Shown here: positions 15,614 through 23,471 of the stretch, one piece after another
Layout of the letters: each line of letters begins with the position of its first letter
Position numbering within the stretch: position 1 is the first letter of the stretch
NCBI RefSeq assembly: GCF_900111365.1
Contig: NZ_FOGZ01000006.1
Location: 54,633-118,632, forward strand
Reading direction: 5' to 3'
Source: Propionibacterium cyclohexanicum
Lineage (GTDB): Bacteria; Actinomycetota; Actinomycetes; Propionibacteriales; Propionibacteriaceae
Length of the DNA stretch: 64,000 nt
Notes under the pieces: model-generated
Told to the model about the DNA's origin: nothing
Seen by the model: the letters and a program-made list of their open reading frames with translations, nothing else
The model's database searches: none
Program-made: the position numbers and the translations under genes

Positions 15614-18600
15614 ATGACGGTTTCGATGCGAGTGATGAGCGCCGGCGACGGGTACGAGTACCTGCTGCGCACGGTCGCGGCCGGCGACGGCGACCGGTCG
15701 CTCTCGACCCCGCTGACCCGGTACTACGCCGAGGAGGGCACCCCGCCCGGCTTCTGGCTGGGCGCCGGCCTCTCGCGCCTGGGCCACGGGGAGCTCGAAT
15801 CCGGCGGCCGGGTGTCCGAGGCCCAGCTCCAGCTGCTGATCGGCATGGGCCACGACCCCATCACCGGCCAGGCCCTGGGCTCGCCGTACCGGAAGTACAC
15901 GAGCGTGCAGGAGCGCATCGACCGGCGTATCGATGCGCTCGATGATGGTCTTGGCCCGGCGGGCCGTGCCGAGCGAATCGCGCTGATCGAGGCTGAGGAG
16001 CACGACAAGGGCACCCGGCGCGCGGTCGCCGGCTACGACCTGACGTTTTCGGTGCCGAAATCGCTCTCGGTGCTGTGGGGGGTTGCAGACGCCGGCACGC
16101 AGGCCCTGATCGCGGACGCGCACCACACGGCGGTTGCGCAGGTGATTGCGTTCTTCGAGCGCGAGGTTGCGACCACCCGCGTGGGCGCGGCCGGCCCGGA
16201 GGGATCGGTCGCCCACGTGGATGTCGCCGGCGTGGTGGCGACCGCGTTCGACCACTACGACTCCCGGGCGGGCGACCCCCAGCTGCACACGCACGTCGTG
16301 GTGAGCAACAAGGTCTTCACCGTGCAGGACCAGAAGTGGCGCACCCTGGCCGGCCGGCCGGTGCACGCGTCGATCGTCGCCCTGTCCGAGCTGTACAACG
16401 CGACCCTGGCCGACCGGATCACCGGCATGCTCGGTCTGGCATGGGAGGCGCGCGAGCGGGGCCGCGACCGCAGCCCGGCGTGGGAGCTGGCCCCGGTGCC
16501 CGACGCGCTGATCGACGAGTTCTCCTCACGCTCCCGCGACATCGAGGACGAAACCCAGAGGCTCATCGCCCGCCACGTCGAGCGGCACGGCCGCCGGCCC
16601 TCGACCAGGACGATCATCAGACTGCGCGCGCAGGCCACGCTGGCCACCAGACCCGAGAAGCACGTGCATTCCCTGGCGGACCTGACCCGCGACTGGCGCG
16701 CCCGCGCCGACCTGCTCCTGGGCGAGGACGCGACCGGCTGGGCGCACACCCTCACCACCAGCAGCACTGAGCATGGCGGGCTGCTGCGCGCCGACGACAT
16801 ACCGCTGGACGCGATCAGCGAACTGGGCCGAGAGGTGGTGGCGGTGGTGGGCGAGAAGCGCTCGACGTGGCGGCGCTGGAACCTGCACGCCGAAGCCAGC
16901 AGACAGCTCATGGGCCTGCGCTTCGCCACCGCCGGGGACCGGGAGGCGGTCACCGGGATGGTCACCGACGCCGCCGAACAGGTATCGCTTCGCCTGACCC
17001 CGCCCGAACTCGCGTCAAGCCCGGCGCTCTTCCAGCGGCCCGACGGGTCCAGCCGGTTCCGCGACCGGGCTGCGGTGCTCTACTCGACCGAGGACCTGCT
17101 CGCCGCCGAAGACCGACTCCTCGCCCGCGCCAACCATCAGACCGGCCCCACCATCGCATTGCAGACCATCGAGACCGTCACGAGCAGGCCGGACAGGGAA
17201 GGCCGCATCCTCGGCCCCGATCAGGTCGAGGCGCTCACCCGGATCGCCCTGTCCGGCCGCATGGTCGATGTGCTGGTGGGCCCCGCCGGGGCCGGGAAGA
17301 CCACGGCCATGAACGCGCTGCGCCGGATGTGGGAGAGCGAGCACGGCGACGGCAGCGTGCTCGGCCTGGCCCCGTCCGAGGCGGCGGCGCAGGTGCTCGG
17401 AGAAGAACTCGGCATCGAGACGGCGAACACGGCCCGCTGGTGGCAGCTGCACCTGCACCGGGGCGCGACCTTCCACCCGGGCCAGCTCGTCATCCTCGAC
17501 GAGGCCTCCCTGGCCGGCACCGGCTCCCTCGACCGCATCACCGCCGTCGCCCAGCAGACGGGCGCGAAGGTGCTGCTGGTGGGCGACTGGTCGCAGTTGC
17601 AATCGGTCGACGCCGGCGGCGCGTTCGCCATGCTCGTCAACGAGCGTCATGACGCCCCCGAACTCACCGACGTCCACCGGTTCACACAACCGTGGGAGAA
17701 GACCAGCTCGCTCGATTTGCGCCACGGCCGCACCCGCGCCATCGACACCCTCATCGACCACGGGCGCGTCCACGGCGGCGAGCAGGAGCAGATGGTCGAC
17801 GCCGCCTACACGGCCTGGCAGCGAGACATCGGGCAGGGTTTGGCGTCGATCCTGGTGGCGGAGACCCGCGAGACGGTCACCCAGCTCAACCAGCGCGCCC
17901 GCGCCGACCTGATCCTGGACGGCACGATCACGCCCGGCCGGGAGGCCGAACTACACGATGGCACGAGACTGGCGAGGGGCGACCGGATCATCACCCGCCG
18001 CAACGACCGCCGGCTGCGCTCGAAGAACGGGAGGGCCTATGTGCGCAACGGCGACCGGTGGAGCGTGGCCCATGTCGGCCGGGACGGCTCGATCACGATC
18101 CGGCCCGAAGGCCGCCGCTTCGGCGGCGCCATGGTGCTGCCCGCCGCCTACGTGGCCGAGCATGTAGATCTGGGCTACGCGATCACCGCGCACCGCGCCC
18201 AGGGCGTCACCACCGACACCTCGCACGTCGTAGCCACCGCTACGACGACACGGGAGAACTTCTACGTCTCCATGACGCGCGGCCGCCACGAGAACCACGC
18301 CTATGTCGCCATCGATCCGGTGGACGACGCGCACGTGGCCCCGCACCCCTCCGACAACCCCGACGCGACCGCCCGCAGCGTGCTCTATGGTGTGCTCCAG
18401 CATGTCGGTGCCGAACTCTCGGCGCACGAGACCATCGCCGCCGAGCAGGAACGCTGGGGGTCCATCCGGCAGCTCGCGGCCGAGTACGAGACCATCGCCG
18501 ACACCGCGCAGCACGACCGGTGGGCGAGCCTGCTCACCGCATCCGGCCTCACCGACGACCAGGTGGACGCCGCGCTGGGCTCGCCCGCGTTCGGGGCCCT

Positions 18601-19180
18601 GATCACCGAGATGCGCCGGGCCGAGGCCAACCGCCACGACCTCGACCAGCTCATGCCCCGGCTGGTCCACGTCCGGGGCTTCGAGGACGCCGAGGACATC
18701 GCCAGCGTGCTGCACTGGCGCGTGGCCCGCGCCGCCAGCCGGCCCGCCGGCTCGGGCCGCACCCGCAAGCCCCCGCGCCTGATCGCCGGCCTCATCCCCG
18801 AAGCCCAGAACATCACCGACCCCGACATGCGCCAAGCCCTGACAGAACGACAAGACCTCATTGAGCAGCGCGCCGCCACCCTCCTCGACGCCGCCATCAC
18901 AGCAGGTGAACCATGGACGGCACGGCTCGGCCCCAAACCCGACGAGCCCAGGAAGCAGACGGCATGGCTCACCGCCGCTCGCACCGTCGCCGCGTACCGC
19001 GACCGCTACCAGATCACCGACAGCCAGCACCCCCTCGGCCCGCAACCGGAGAACGTGAAGCAGAAAGTCGACGCGATTCGTGCCAGAACGTCACTCGCGC
19101 GGGCTGAGCGCCTGACAAGTGATCCTCCTGCGGATGCACGTCGAATCGACACCGTCGGGCATATTGGACGAATTCTGTGA
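15614..19180 (+). CDS. MobF-family (TrwC/TraI-like) conjugative relaxase-helicase
   Basis: This 1188-residue protein nicks the element at oriT, stays bound to the 5' end and unwinds the strand for transfer. The N-terminus MTVSMRVMSAGDGYEYLL is typical of actinobacterial MobF proteins. A Tyr pair (TRYYAEEG, residues 37-38) is the likely nicking site, and the HUH metal site is DPQLHTHVVV near 222. The helicase half has Walker A GPAGAGKTT near 556, Walker B VILDEASLAG, and DLGYAITAHRAQGVT. I chose ATG 15614 over GTG 15563 because homologous N-termini begin this way (recalled, not searched). The frame is intact. The last 20 residues may be altered where the foreign patch begins. Confidence 0.93.
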   Translation: MTVSMRVMSAGDGYEYLLRTVAAGDGDRSLSTPLTRYYAEEGTPPGFWLGAGLSRLGHGELESGGRVSEAQLQLLIGMGHDPITGQALGSPYRKYTSVQERIDRRIDALDDGLGPAGRAERIALIEAEEHDKGTRRAVAGYDLTFSVPKSLSVLWGVADAGTQALIADAHHTAVAQVIAFFEREVATTRVGAAGPEGSVAHVDVAGVVATAFDHYDSRAGDPQLHTHVVVSNKVFTVQDQKWRTLAGRPVHASIVALSELYNATLADRITGMLGLAWEARERGRDRSPAWELAPVPDALIDEFSSRSRDIEDETQRLIARHVERHGRRPSTRTIIRLRAQATLATRPEKHVHSLADLTRDWRARADLLLGEDATGWAHTLTTSSTEHGGLLRADDIPLDAISELGREVVAVVGEKRSTWRRWNLHAEASRQLMGLRFATAGDREAVTGMVTDAAEQVSLRLTPPELASSPALFQRPDGSSRFRDRAAVLYSTEDLLAAEDRLLARANHQTGPTIALQTIETVTSRPDREGRILGPDQVEALTRIALSGRMVDVLVGPAGAGKTTAMNALRRMWESEHGDGSVLGLAPSEAAAQVLGEELGIETANTARWWQLHLHRGATFHPGQLVILDEASLAGTGSLDRITAVAQQTGAKVLLVGDWSQLQSVDAGGAFAMLVNERHDAPELTDVHRFTQPWEKTSSLDLRHGRTRAIDTLIDHGRVHGGEQEQMVDAAYTAWQRDIGQGLASILVAETRETVTQLNQRARADLILDGTITPGREAELHDGTRLARGDRIITRRNDRRLRSKNGRAYVRNGDRWSVAHVGRDGSITIRPEGRRFGGAMVLPAAYVAEHVDLGYAITAHRAQGVTTDTSHVVATATTTRENFYVSMTRGRHENHAYVAIDPVDDAHVAPHPSDNPDATARSVLYGVLQHVGAELSAHETIAAEQERWGSIRQLAAEYETIADTAQHDRWASLLTASGLTDDQVDAALGSPAFGALITEMRRAEANRHDLDQLMPRLVHVRGFEDAEDIASVLHWRVARAASRPAGSGRTRKPPRLIAGLIPEAQNITDPDMRQALTERQDLIEQRAATLLDAAITAGEPWTARLGPKPDEPRKQTAWLTAARTVAAYRDRYQITDSQHPLGPQPENVKQKVDAIRARTSLARAERLTSDPPADARRIDTVGHIGRIL

Positions 19181-19745
19181 ATCTAGTTCGACGACGAGTA
19201 CTGGCCATGGGCTGAGGATAACTTTTGCTGGCTGCATAGCCGACATCTCTGAGTTCGAAGTCCGGGATACCTCGTAACAGCTTTCTTACTGTATTGGTGT
19301 TGCCTCATCCTTGAAGTGCTGGTCGAGGCAATTGAAGATAACGAGGTGAACGAATTCGAAGTTGGTGATTTGCCAGTGTGCGTTGTCTTCCTCGTGACAG
19401 AAGTGCCGGACGGTGACATCGTACTCGTCGCTAGCACGCATGACCCCGGACAACTCGTCGGTTCTGCGGCACCGCCGTCACCAACGAGAAGCAGGCCTGG
19501 GACTTCCAGAATCCGGTGTCAATGGCTGCGCTTCTCTGGGTGTCGCAGCCCCTCTGCCGTGAGTTCCGAACCGCTAAGTATATCTCTTTACGCTCACGTC
19601 GAAGACCATATTGGGCACGCCTGAGGGAGGTACGTAGCGACGTTGATGAGTCTGGCGATGAGTCGCGACGGTCTGTGATGCCGCCGGTCGGTCTCTCTGT
19701 GAACGAGTGCTTTCGTCCACGACATCCATGAACGAAAGCACTCGT
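19181..19745. other. Non-coding, lower-GC stretch with possible gene remnants
   Basis: No gene can be supported over these 565 bases. A plus-strand frame from 19316 begins with a protein-like stretch (NEFEVGDLPVCVVFLVTEV) and then becomes Pro/Ser/Arg-rich noise. A second plus-strand frame near 19467-19560 (NEKQAWDFQNPVSMAALLW) also looks coding for about 30 residues. These may be decayed pieces of one gene with a frameshift between them; I cannot name it. The base composition differs from the relaxase gene before it, which suggests separate origin. A long inverted repeat closes the region. Confidence 0.45.
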
Positions 19746-19748
19746 TCA
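19700..19748 (-). terminator. 17-bp-stem hairpin at the end of the SmtB-type sensor gene
   Basis: TGAACGAGTGCTTTCGT (19700-19716) is repeated inverted at 19732-19748 with a 15-base loop. On the minus strand the stem starts with the stop codon of the sensor gene. No run of T follows, so it may be a Rho-type or mRNA-stabilising structure, or an element end, rather than a classic terminator. Confidence 0.6.
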
Positions 19749-20279
19749 AGAATCGGATGTGTGATCGTGATTGCTGTCTGCGTGTAGCGTCAGTGGGGAA
19801 TGATTCACATGGTCTATAGCGAGTTCAAGGAGCGCACGTACGTGGGAATCGGCGAGGGCATAGTGCGCCTCCCGGCCTCTTCGAATCACGTCGACGACGC
19901 GATGAGCACGAAGGATGCGCAGCGCGTGTGACACGGAGGATTCGCTGGCGCCGACGACCTTGACGAGGTCGCACACGCGAAGCCTCCTGACGCTCAGAGC
20001 GATGAGAATGCGCAGCCGAGCAGGATCGCCGAGCAGCGAAAAAATGTCGGCGACATTCACAATTTGTCTCTCTTCGGGGATGGATTCCCTCAGCTCTTGG
20101 ATTCCGAGATCGACCGTGCCGACAGTGCAATCGTGTAGTTCGCGGTGTATGGCCCTGTGCGTCGGCGAAGTCGCACTAGAACCGCCGACAGATGATGCTT
20201 GGTCGTGATCATGCCCTTCGATCAATGAGATACTCACCAACCTGCGGTGATCTGCACCGTTGTGGAGATGAGTGTCCAT
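19746..20279 (-). CDS. SmtB/NmtR-type metal sensor with His-rich arms
   Basis: This 177-residue ArsR-family repressor has the usual winged helix (DPARLRILIALSVRRLRVCD; ASESSVSHALRILRAH) and the alpha-5 metal site DSHVRALLELAIDHVNH. The N-terminal arm is long and His-rich (MDTHLHNGADHRRL, EGHDHDQ), and the C-terminus ends with HADSNHDHTSDS, so extra zinc, nickel or cobalt ligands are likely. It starts two bases after a zinc-ribbon gene and is probably co-transcribed with it. No transporter lies downstream, unlike most sensors of this family. An SmtB-like palindrome at 20660-20673 upstream of the pair is its likely operator. Confidence 0.85.
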   Translation of the reverse strand: MDTHLHNGADHRRLVSISLIEGHDHDQASSVGGSSATSPTHRAIHRELHDCTVGTVDLGIQELRESIPEERQIVNVADIFSLLGDPARLRILIALSVRRLRVCDLVKVVGASESSVSHALRILRAHRVVDVIRRGREAHYALADSHVRALLELAIDHVNHSPLTLHADSNHDHTSDS

Positions 20280-20280
20280 G

Positions 20281-20556
20281 TCAATCGAACAAGTCACCGA
20301 GCCAACCTCCCCGGCGACGTTGACCATATCCGTCGCGGGTAGAACCGTGGTGGTCATTTCGACTAGAGCCATGGCGGTCTCTTTGATCGCCGTAGCCCGT
20401 CGAGGGCGATGAGCCGAAACCATCTCCCGCACGTTCAATAATCTTGTCCAGTTCGCCTCGGTCGAGCCAGACCCCCCTGCACTCGGGGCAGTAGTCGATT
20501 TCAATGCCGCTGCGTTCAGAGAGCGCCAGCGGTGTTCCGTCGGTAGGACACTTCAT
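20281..20556 (-). CDS. Small TFIIB-type zinc-ribbon protein
   Basis: This 91-residue protein begins with a zinc ribbon: CPTDGTPLALSERSGIEIDY then CPECRGVWLDRGELDKII, the zf-TFIIB family pattern. The C-terminal half is low-complexity, rich in Gly, Arg, His, Asp and Ser, and ends in GGWLGDLFD. Proteins of this type are widespread small metal-binding proteins of unknown role. Its ATG overlaps the stop of the truncated DprA-like frame (ATGA). It forms a pair with the SmtB-type sensor, so it could be a zinc buffer under zinc control; that function is inferred only from the pairing. Confidence 0.8.
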   Translation of the reverse strand: MKCPTDGTPLALSERSGIEIDYCPECRGVWLDRGELDKIIERAGDGFGSSPSTGYGDQRDRHGSSRNDHHGSTRDGYGQRRRGGWLGDLFD

Positions 20557-20594
20557 GATCTTTCACATCCATTCGTCATATTGGTTCTCATCTT

Positions 20595-20623
20595 GTTGTC
20601 ATCCACTTTGCAGTGATGACAAC
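20595..20623. repeat. Inverted repeat upstream of the zinc-ribbon gene
   Basis: GTTGTCATC (20595-20603) and GATGACAAC (20615-20623) form a 9-bp stem with an 11-base loop, and the stem extends further with one bulge. It lies in the leader between the putative operator and the zinc-ribbon start at 20556. It could be a leader hairpin or a second regulator site. Confidence 0.5.
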
Positions 20624-20659
20624 GGACCACCATTGTGGCCATGAAAACTATGGTACATG

Positions 20660-20673
20660 TGAACATATATTCA
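20660..20673. promoter_or_regulatory. SmtB-type operator
   Basis: TGAACATATATTCA is an imperfect palindrome (TGAA-N6-TTCA) that fits the known SmtB/ZiaR/NmtR operator pattern. It lies 104 bases upstream of the zinc-ribbon/SmtB-type gene pair, in AT-rich DNA. The pair is therefore probably autoregulated by metal. Family knowledge supplies the consensus; binding is inferred. Confidence 0.65.
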
Positions 20674-21619
20674 TACAACAGGGCGGCGTGTCCAGTTGGT
20701 TTGACCGCAAGACTTGCCGCCATGAGTCGGTGGCGGGCGAGGAACATCTGCCGCGTCGGCGCGGACTGCGGGGGCCGTTCGGACACCAGCAGGCCCACAT
20801 CCCCGATCCTGTCCAGCAGCTCCGCGTTGCCCGCCGGATAGCGCCGGTCGATGCCGCCGGCCAGCACGGCCACCGTCTGGCCGCCAGCCGTCAGCGCACC
20901 ACGGTGGGCGGCCGCCTCAATCCCATACGCGCCGCCGCCGATGATGACCCGCTCCGCGTTCGCCAGGCATGTGGCCAGCTCGCCGGCCACATGCTCCCCA
21001 TAATGAGTGGCGGCCCTGGACCCGGTGATCGTGACCCGATCCGACAGCGACCCGGACAGCAGGGAGGCCGCGCCTTTGGCCCACAGCACGTACGGGGCCC
21101 GGTCGCCCAGGTCAGCCAGCGCGGTCGGCCAGTGTTGGTCGCCGGGGATGAGCGCGGCCATGCCGCCCTGCCGGTAGCCATCCACCCGAGCCAGCACGTC
21201 GGGCGTGAGTTTGGGGGCGAGGCGTTCGCGCCACACCCTGGTCCTCATGGCGTCCATGTCGGGAATCGGACTATCGGACTGCGCCAGCCGCAGGGTCTCG
21301 ATGCCGCCATGCTCGCGCAGGGTGCCGCCGGTGGCGGGGTCGGCGGGCTCGGCGATCATCGACAGGATGATCCTCGCGGCGCGTTCGTCTCGTACCTGGT
21401 CTGCCACGGCGTCCATGGGGGGCTCCTCTCCGGTTGACAGTAACCGGACAGGTACACGGCAGAACACCCGCGAAGGGTTCCGCAGATCGCAGGCCTCACG
21501 TAGAATCGAAAGTGAGGTGTCTTTCTCCTTCACATTGGGCCGTTCGCGGCAGACCCTCCGGGTCACTCTCTAGCGCACCACCTCGATGGATACCCGTGCG
21601 TGAAGAGAGGAGCACTGCC

Positions 21620-21955
21620 ATGATCCGCCTTCTATTTGCCGCCAGCATCGCCATCCACGACTTCCTGCGCCGCTGGATGCCCACCAACGTCATCCGCGAC
21701 CTGATCCGCACCCGCCAAGGCCTCAAGTGGGGCGTGCCCGCCATGCTGCTGGCCGCACCCTACTTCGCCGCCGCCTACTGGCTGACCACCCTGCTCGCCA
21801 ATGGGGCGCCGGGCTGGCTGAACCTGCTGGTGCTGCTGTGCGTGTGGTCGGGGTTCAAGATGCTGTGGCTGGGGCCCATCAGCATCGTTCTGCTTTTTGC
21901 GGGCCCGCGCCCGCGAGTTCGCCGCCCGACGCCGGGCACGGCGACAGGAGGATAG
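21620..21955 (+). CDS. Small membrane protein of the mobile element
   Basis: This 111-residue protein has an amphipathic N-terminus (LRRWMPTNVIRDLI) and two strong membrane helices (MLLAAPYFAAAYWLTTLLA; LNLLVLLCVWSGFKMLWLGP), with a basic tail. ATG 21620 has GAGAGGAG upstream. I know similar short proteins from actinobacterial integrative elements, sometimes loosely named sulfate permease, but nothing here supports a transporter. It is divergent from the DprA-like gene and sits ahead of the recombinase-like gene. Confidence 0.65.
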   Translation: MIRLLFAASIAIHDFLRRWMPTNVIRDLIRTRQGLKWGVPAMLLAAPYFAAAYWLTTLLANGAPGWLNLLVLLCVWSGFKMLWLGPISIVLLFAGPRPRVRRPTPGTATGG

Positions 21956-21991
21956 CGCTCAGCGTCATCGTGTAGAAGCGAGCGCCATCTG

Positions 21992-22381
21992 ATGTATGCC
22001 GCGATTTATACGCGCAATGCGCGACCGAACGCTGGACTGTTTCAGGCGCAGTGCGCAGACTGCAAGCGCTTGGCTGCCGAGTCCGGATTCGAGGTCGTGG
22101 GCGAGTTCCACGACGACGGTCATCCCGGGTCTGGCCTCGACCAGCTCCTTGCCTTGGCCCGTGGCGGCAACGTCTCGGCGGTCGTCGTCAGAGACGTTAA
22201 CCGTTTCGGCCGTGCCTTCGATGCCTTTGGACGAGTCATGACGACCCTCGACGAGGTCGGCGTGCTGCTGTACATCGTTGGCGAAGGCCGTCTGACTGAC
22301 ACTCAGCGGTCGGTCCTCGGCCTCATGCGCGTGCTCACGGACTGTGGAACAGAGCAACCGCGACGGGGACTTCGCCCCTGA
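21992..22381 (+). CDS. Serine-recombinase-like protein lacking the catalytic serine
   Basis: This 129-residue protein has the resolvase N-terminal fold: MYAAIYTRNARPNAGLFQAQ, then LLALARGGNVSAVVVRDVNR and FGRAFDAFGRVMTTLDE. In active enzymes the first motif is Y-x-R-V-S with the nucleophile serine; here it is YTRNARPN with no serine at or near that place. The arginine-bearing segment DVNRFGRA is kept. No DNA-binding domain follows. It is therefore unlikely to recombine DNA and may be a regulator or a relic. It ends in a frame that overlaps a degraded small ORF. Confidence 0.75.
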   Translation: MYAAIYTRNARPNAGLFQAQCADCKRLAAESGFEVVGEFHDDGHPGSGLDQLLALARGGNVSAVVVRDVNRFGRAFDAFGRVMTTLDEVGVLLYIVGEGRLTDTQRSVLGLMRVLTDCGTEQPRRGLRP

Positions 22382-22493
22382 ATTCGATGACGAGCAGATG
22401 GCGTAGCGGGAACGCAAGGTTGACGCGGTGATCGTGAAGCCGCTCGCCACGTACTATCCAGACATTGAATGGGCGCCACCTGAAGACGAGTGA
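22344..22493 (+). pseudogene. Small ORF interrupted by an in-frame TAG
   Basis: From GTG 22344 the frame gives 20 residues (EQSNRDGDFAPEFDDEQMA), a TAG at 22404-22406, and then continues without further stops as RERKVDAVIVKPLATYYPD and on to EWAPPEDE before TGA at 22491. The text on both sides of TAG reads as one protein; CAG to TAG is the simplest change. It looks like a conserved small protein of such elements broken by a point mutation, though I cannot verify homologues. Confidence 0.5.
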
Positions 22494-22509
22494 TGCCATA
22501 GCGACCACA

Positions 22510-22551
22510 GCGGAAGGGCCACCGAGACGGACATCCCGGTGGCCCTTCCGC
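22510..22551. terminator. Strong hairpin between convergent genes
   Basis: GCGGAAGGGCCACCG (22510-22524) pairs perfectly with 22537-22551 across a 12-base loop. It separates the rightward recombinase-like gene from the leftward HTH gene, the position of a bidirectional terminator. A T-run is weak on both sides. Confidence 0.7.
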
Positions 22552-22570
22552 ATGAGTGACGGTGCTGCCG

Positions 22571-22915
22571 CTAATGCTGCGGGTGACGCACTATTCCCGC
22601 AGGCCTCATTGTTCCTCCGGCATCGCGAATGATGGCGCGCGCTCCCGCAGAGCTGATGCCAAGTTCCTTGGCGACCTCGGCAAGGCTCATACCACCTTCG
22701 TAGAGCGGCAGGGCCTGCGCTTTGGCCTCCGACGAGATTCGCGGCCTCCTCACTGGGGCTCCTTCGCTGTTGACGATCGTCGTGACCGTGTTCCGGTGGA
22801 TGCCGAACTCTCTCGCGATCTGCCTGACAGGCGTCCCAGCAGCGTAGGCCGTGAGGAGTTCTTGACGTCTCGGGTAGCTCAAACGAGTTTGAGTCTGGAG
22901 TGTTTTCTCGGCCAT
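22571..22915 (-). CDS. Double helix-turn-helix protein at the right end of the element
   Basis: This 114-residue protein contains two HTH units of the recombinase/resolvase type: RRQELLTAYAAGTPVRQIAR followed by EFGIHRNTVTTIVN, and LYEGGMSLAEVAKELGISSA with GARAIIRDAG. The start ATG 22915 is preferred to a 65-codon extension. The layout matches DNA-binding domains that elsewhere sit at the end of serine recombinases. With the HTH-less recombinase-like protein next to it, one possibility is that the two descend from one split gene; a stand-alone regulator is equally possible. Confidence 0.75.
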   Translation of the reverse strand: MAEKTLQTQTRLSYPRRQELLTAYAAGTPVRQIAREFGIHRNTVTTIVNSEGAPVRRPRISSEAKAQALPLYEGGMSLAEVAKELGISSAGARAIIRDAGGTMRPAGIVRHPQH

Positions 22916-23471
22916 CGGGCCCCGAACATCGTTCCGTGGAGACTTCGACGAACGAGTCGCGATGGCCCGTTTGCCGCGCAAAGTCCGGGAGATCAACGAC
23001 TTCAACGCCACCGACTGGTTTGAGAAGCTCCTACAGAGGACCACCAACAGCAAGACCCGCCCCTCGACAGGGGCGGGTCTTTTTGTGCTCATCCGCCCGC
23101 GTGTCCCCATCGGATGGGCACCGCGGTGGCGGCGTGTTCACCGCACGCGCGATTCCCGTTGTCATAGCGAAGGACAGCGGCGATACCCCGGGTCTCCACA
23201 CGAACTCAAGATCGTGCGCATGAGGGTGGGGCTGCGAACGCCAGGGCTCGCGTATGTGCTGAATCTGACCCGATTTGCCCTTTTCTGTTGCCTGGGGCCT
23301 GCATTGGCGGACTTGCGTCAGAAAAGGCTCGGCACGGGGTTTTCTCGGGCGCGGCCCTGGGGACCGCGAGGCCCCTAGGGGGCTGATCGGGCGCCCCGAG
23401 GCTTGCCCTGCCACCGCAGTGCGACGACTAGATTGAGCAGTGGTGACTCGAGCAAGGAGGGCCCGTCCAGC
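22916..23471. other. Region spanning the probable right border of the mobile element
   Basis: No complete gene is supported in these 556 bases. A plus-strand frame (about 22935-23050) reads as a protein C-terminus: DFDERVAMARLPRKVREIND then FNATDWFEKLLQRTTN. It runs straight into a strong terminator, so the end of a chromosomal gene or an element gene may be preserved here. After the terminator the DNA looks like an ordinary intergenic region leading to the next gene, whose ribosome site is AAGGAGG at 23454-23460. No tRNA gene or clear attachment repeat was found. Confidence 0.4.
23052..23085. terminator. Intrinsic terminator
   Basis: AAGACCCGCCCC and GGGGCGGGTCTT form a 12-bp GC-rich stem with a six-base loop (TCGACA), followed on the plus strand by TTTT. 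The A-tract and T-tract flanks make it usable in both directions. It ends whatever rightward transcript enters from the mobile element side. Confidence 0.9.

Larger units (their letters stand above)
20553..21416 (-). pseudogene. DprA-like (DNA processing/Rossmann) protein, C-terminus replaced
   Basis: From ATG 21416 (GGAG upstream) the first 240 residues match DprA-like Rossmann proteins: VTITGSRAATHYGEHVAGEL, ERVIIGGGAYGIEAAAHRGA, VAVLAGGIDRRYPAGNAELL and MFLARHRLMAAS (each a separate stretch). DprA should then continue with its second half of the fold. Instead the frame switches near 20,700 to unrelated residues (KPTGHAALLYEYMF ... NGCERS) and stops at 20553. The change point coincides with the start of the zinc-sensor module. 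DprA proteins bind single-strand DNA; copies on conjugative elements may help incoming DNA. This one is probably non-functional. Confidence 0.75.

Noticed and set aside
17015..19045. Long antisense frames over the relaxase gene
   Set aside because: Composition-driven; relaxase motifs on the plus strand are clear.
22920..23100. tRNA gene as integration target
   Set aside because: No T-loop or acceptor-stem pattern was found.
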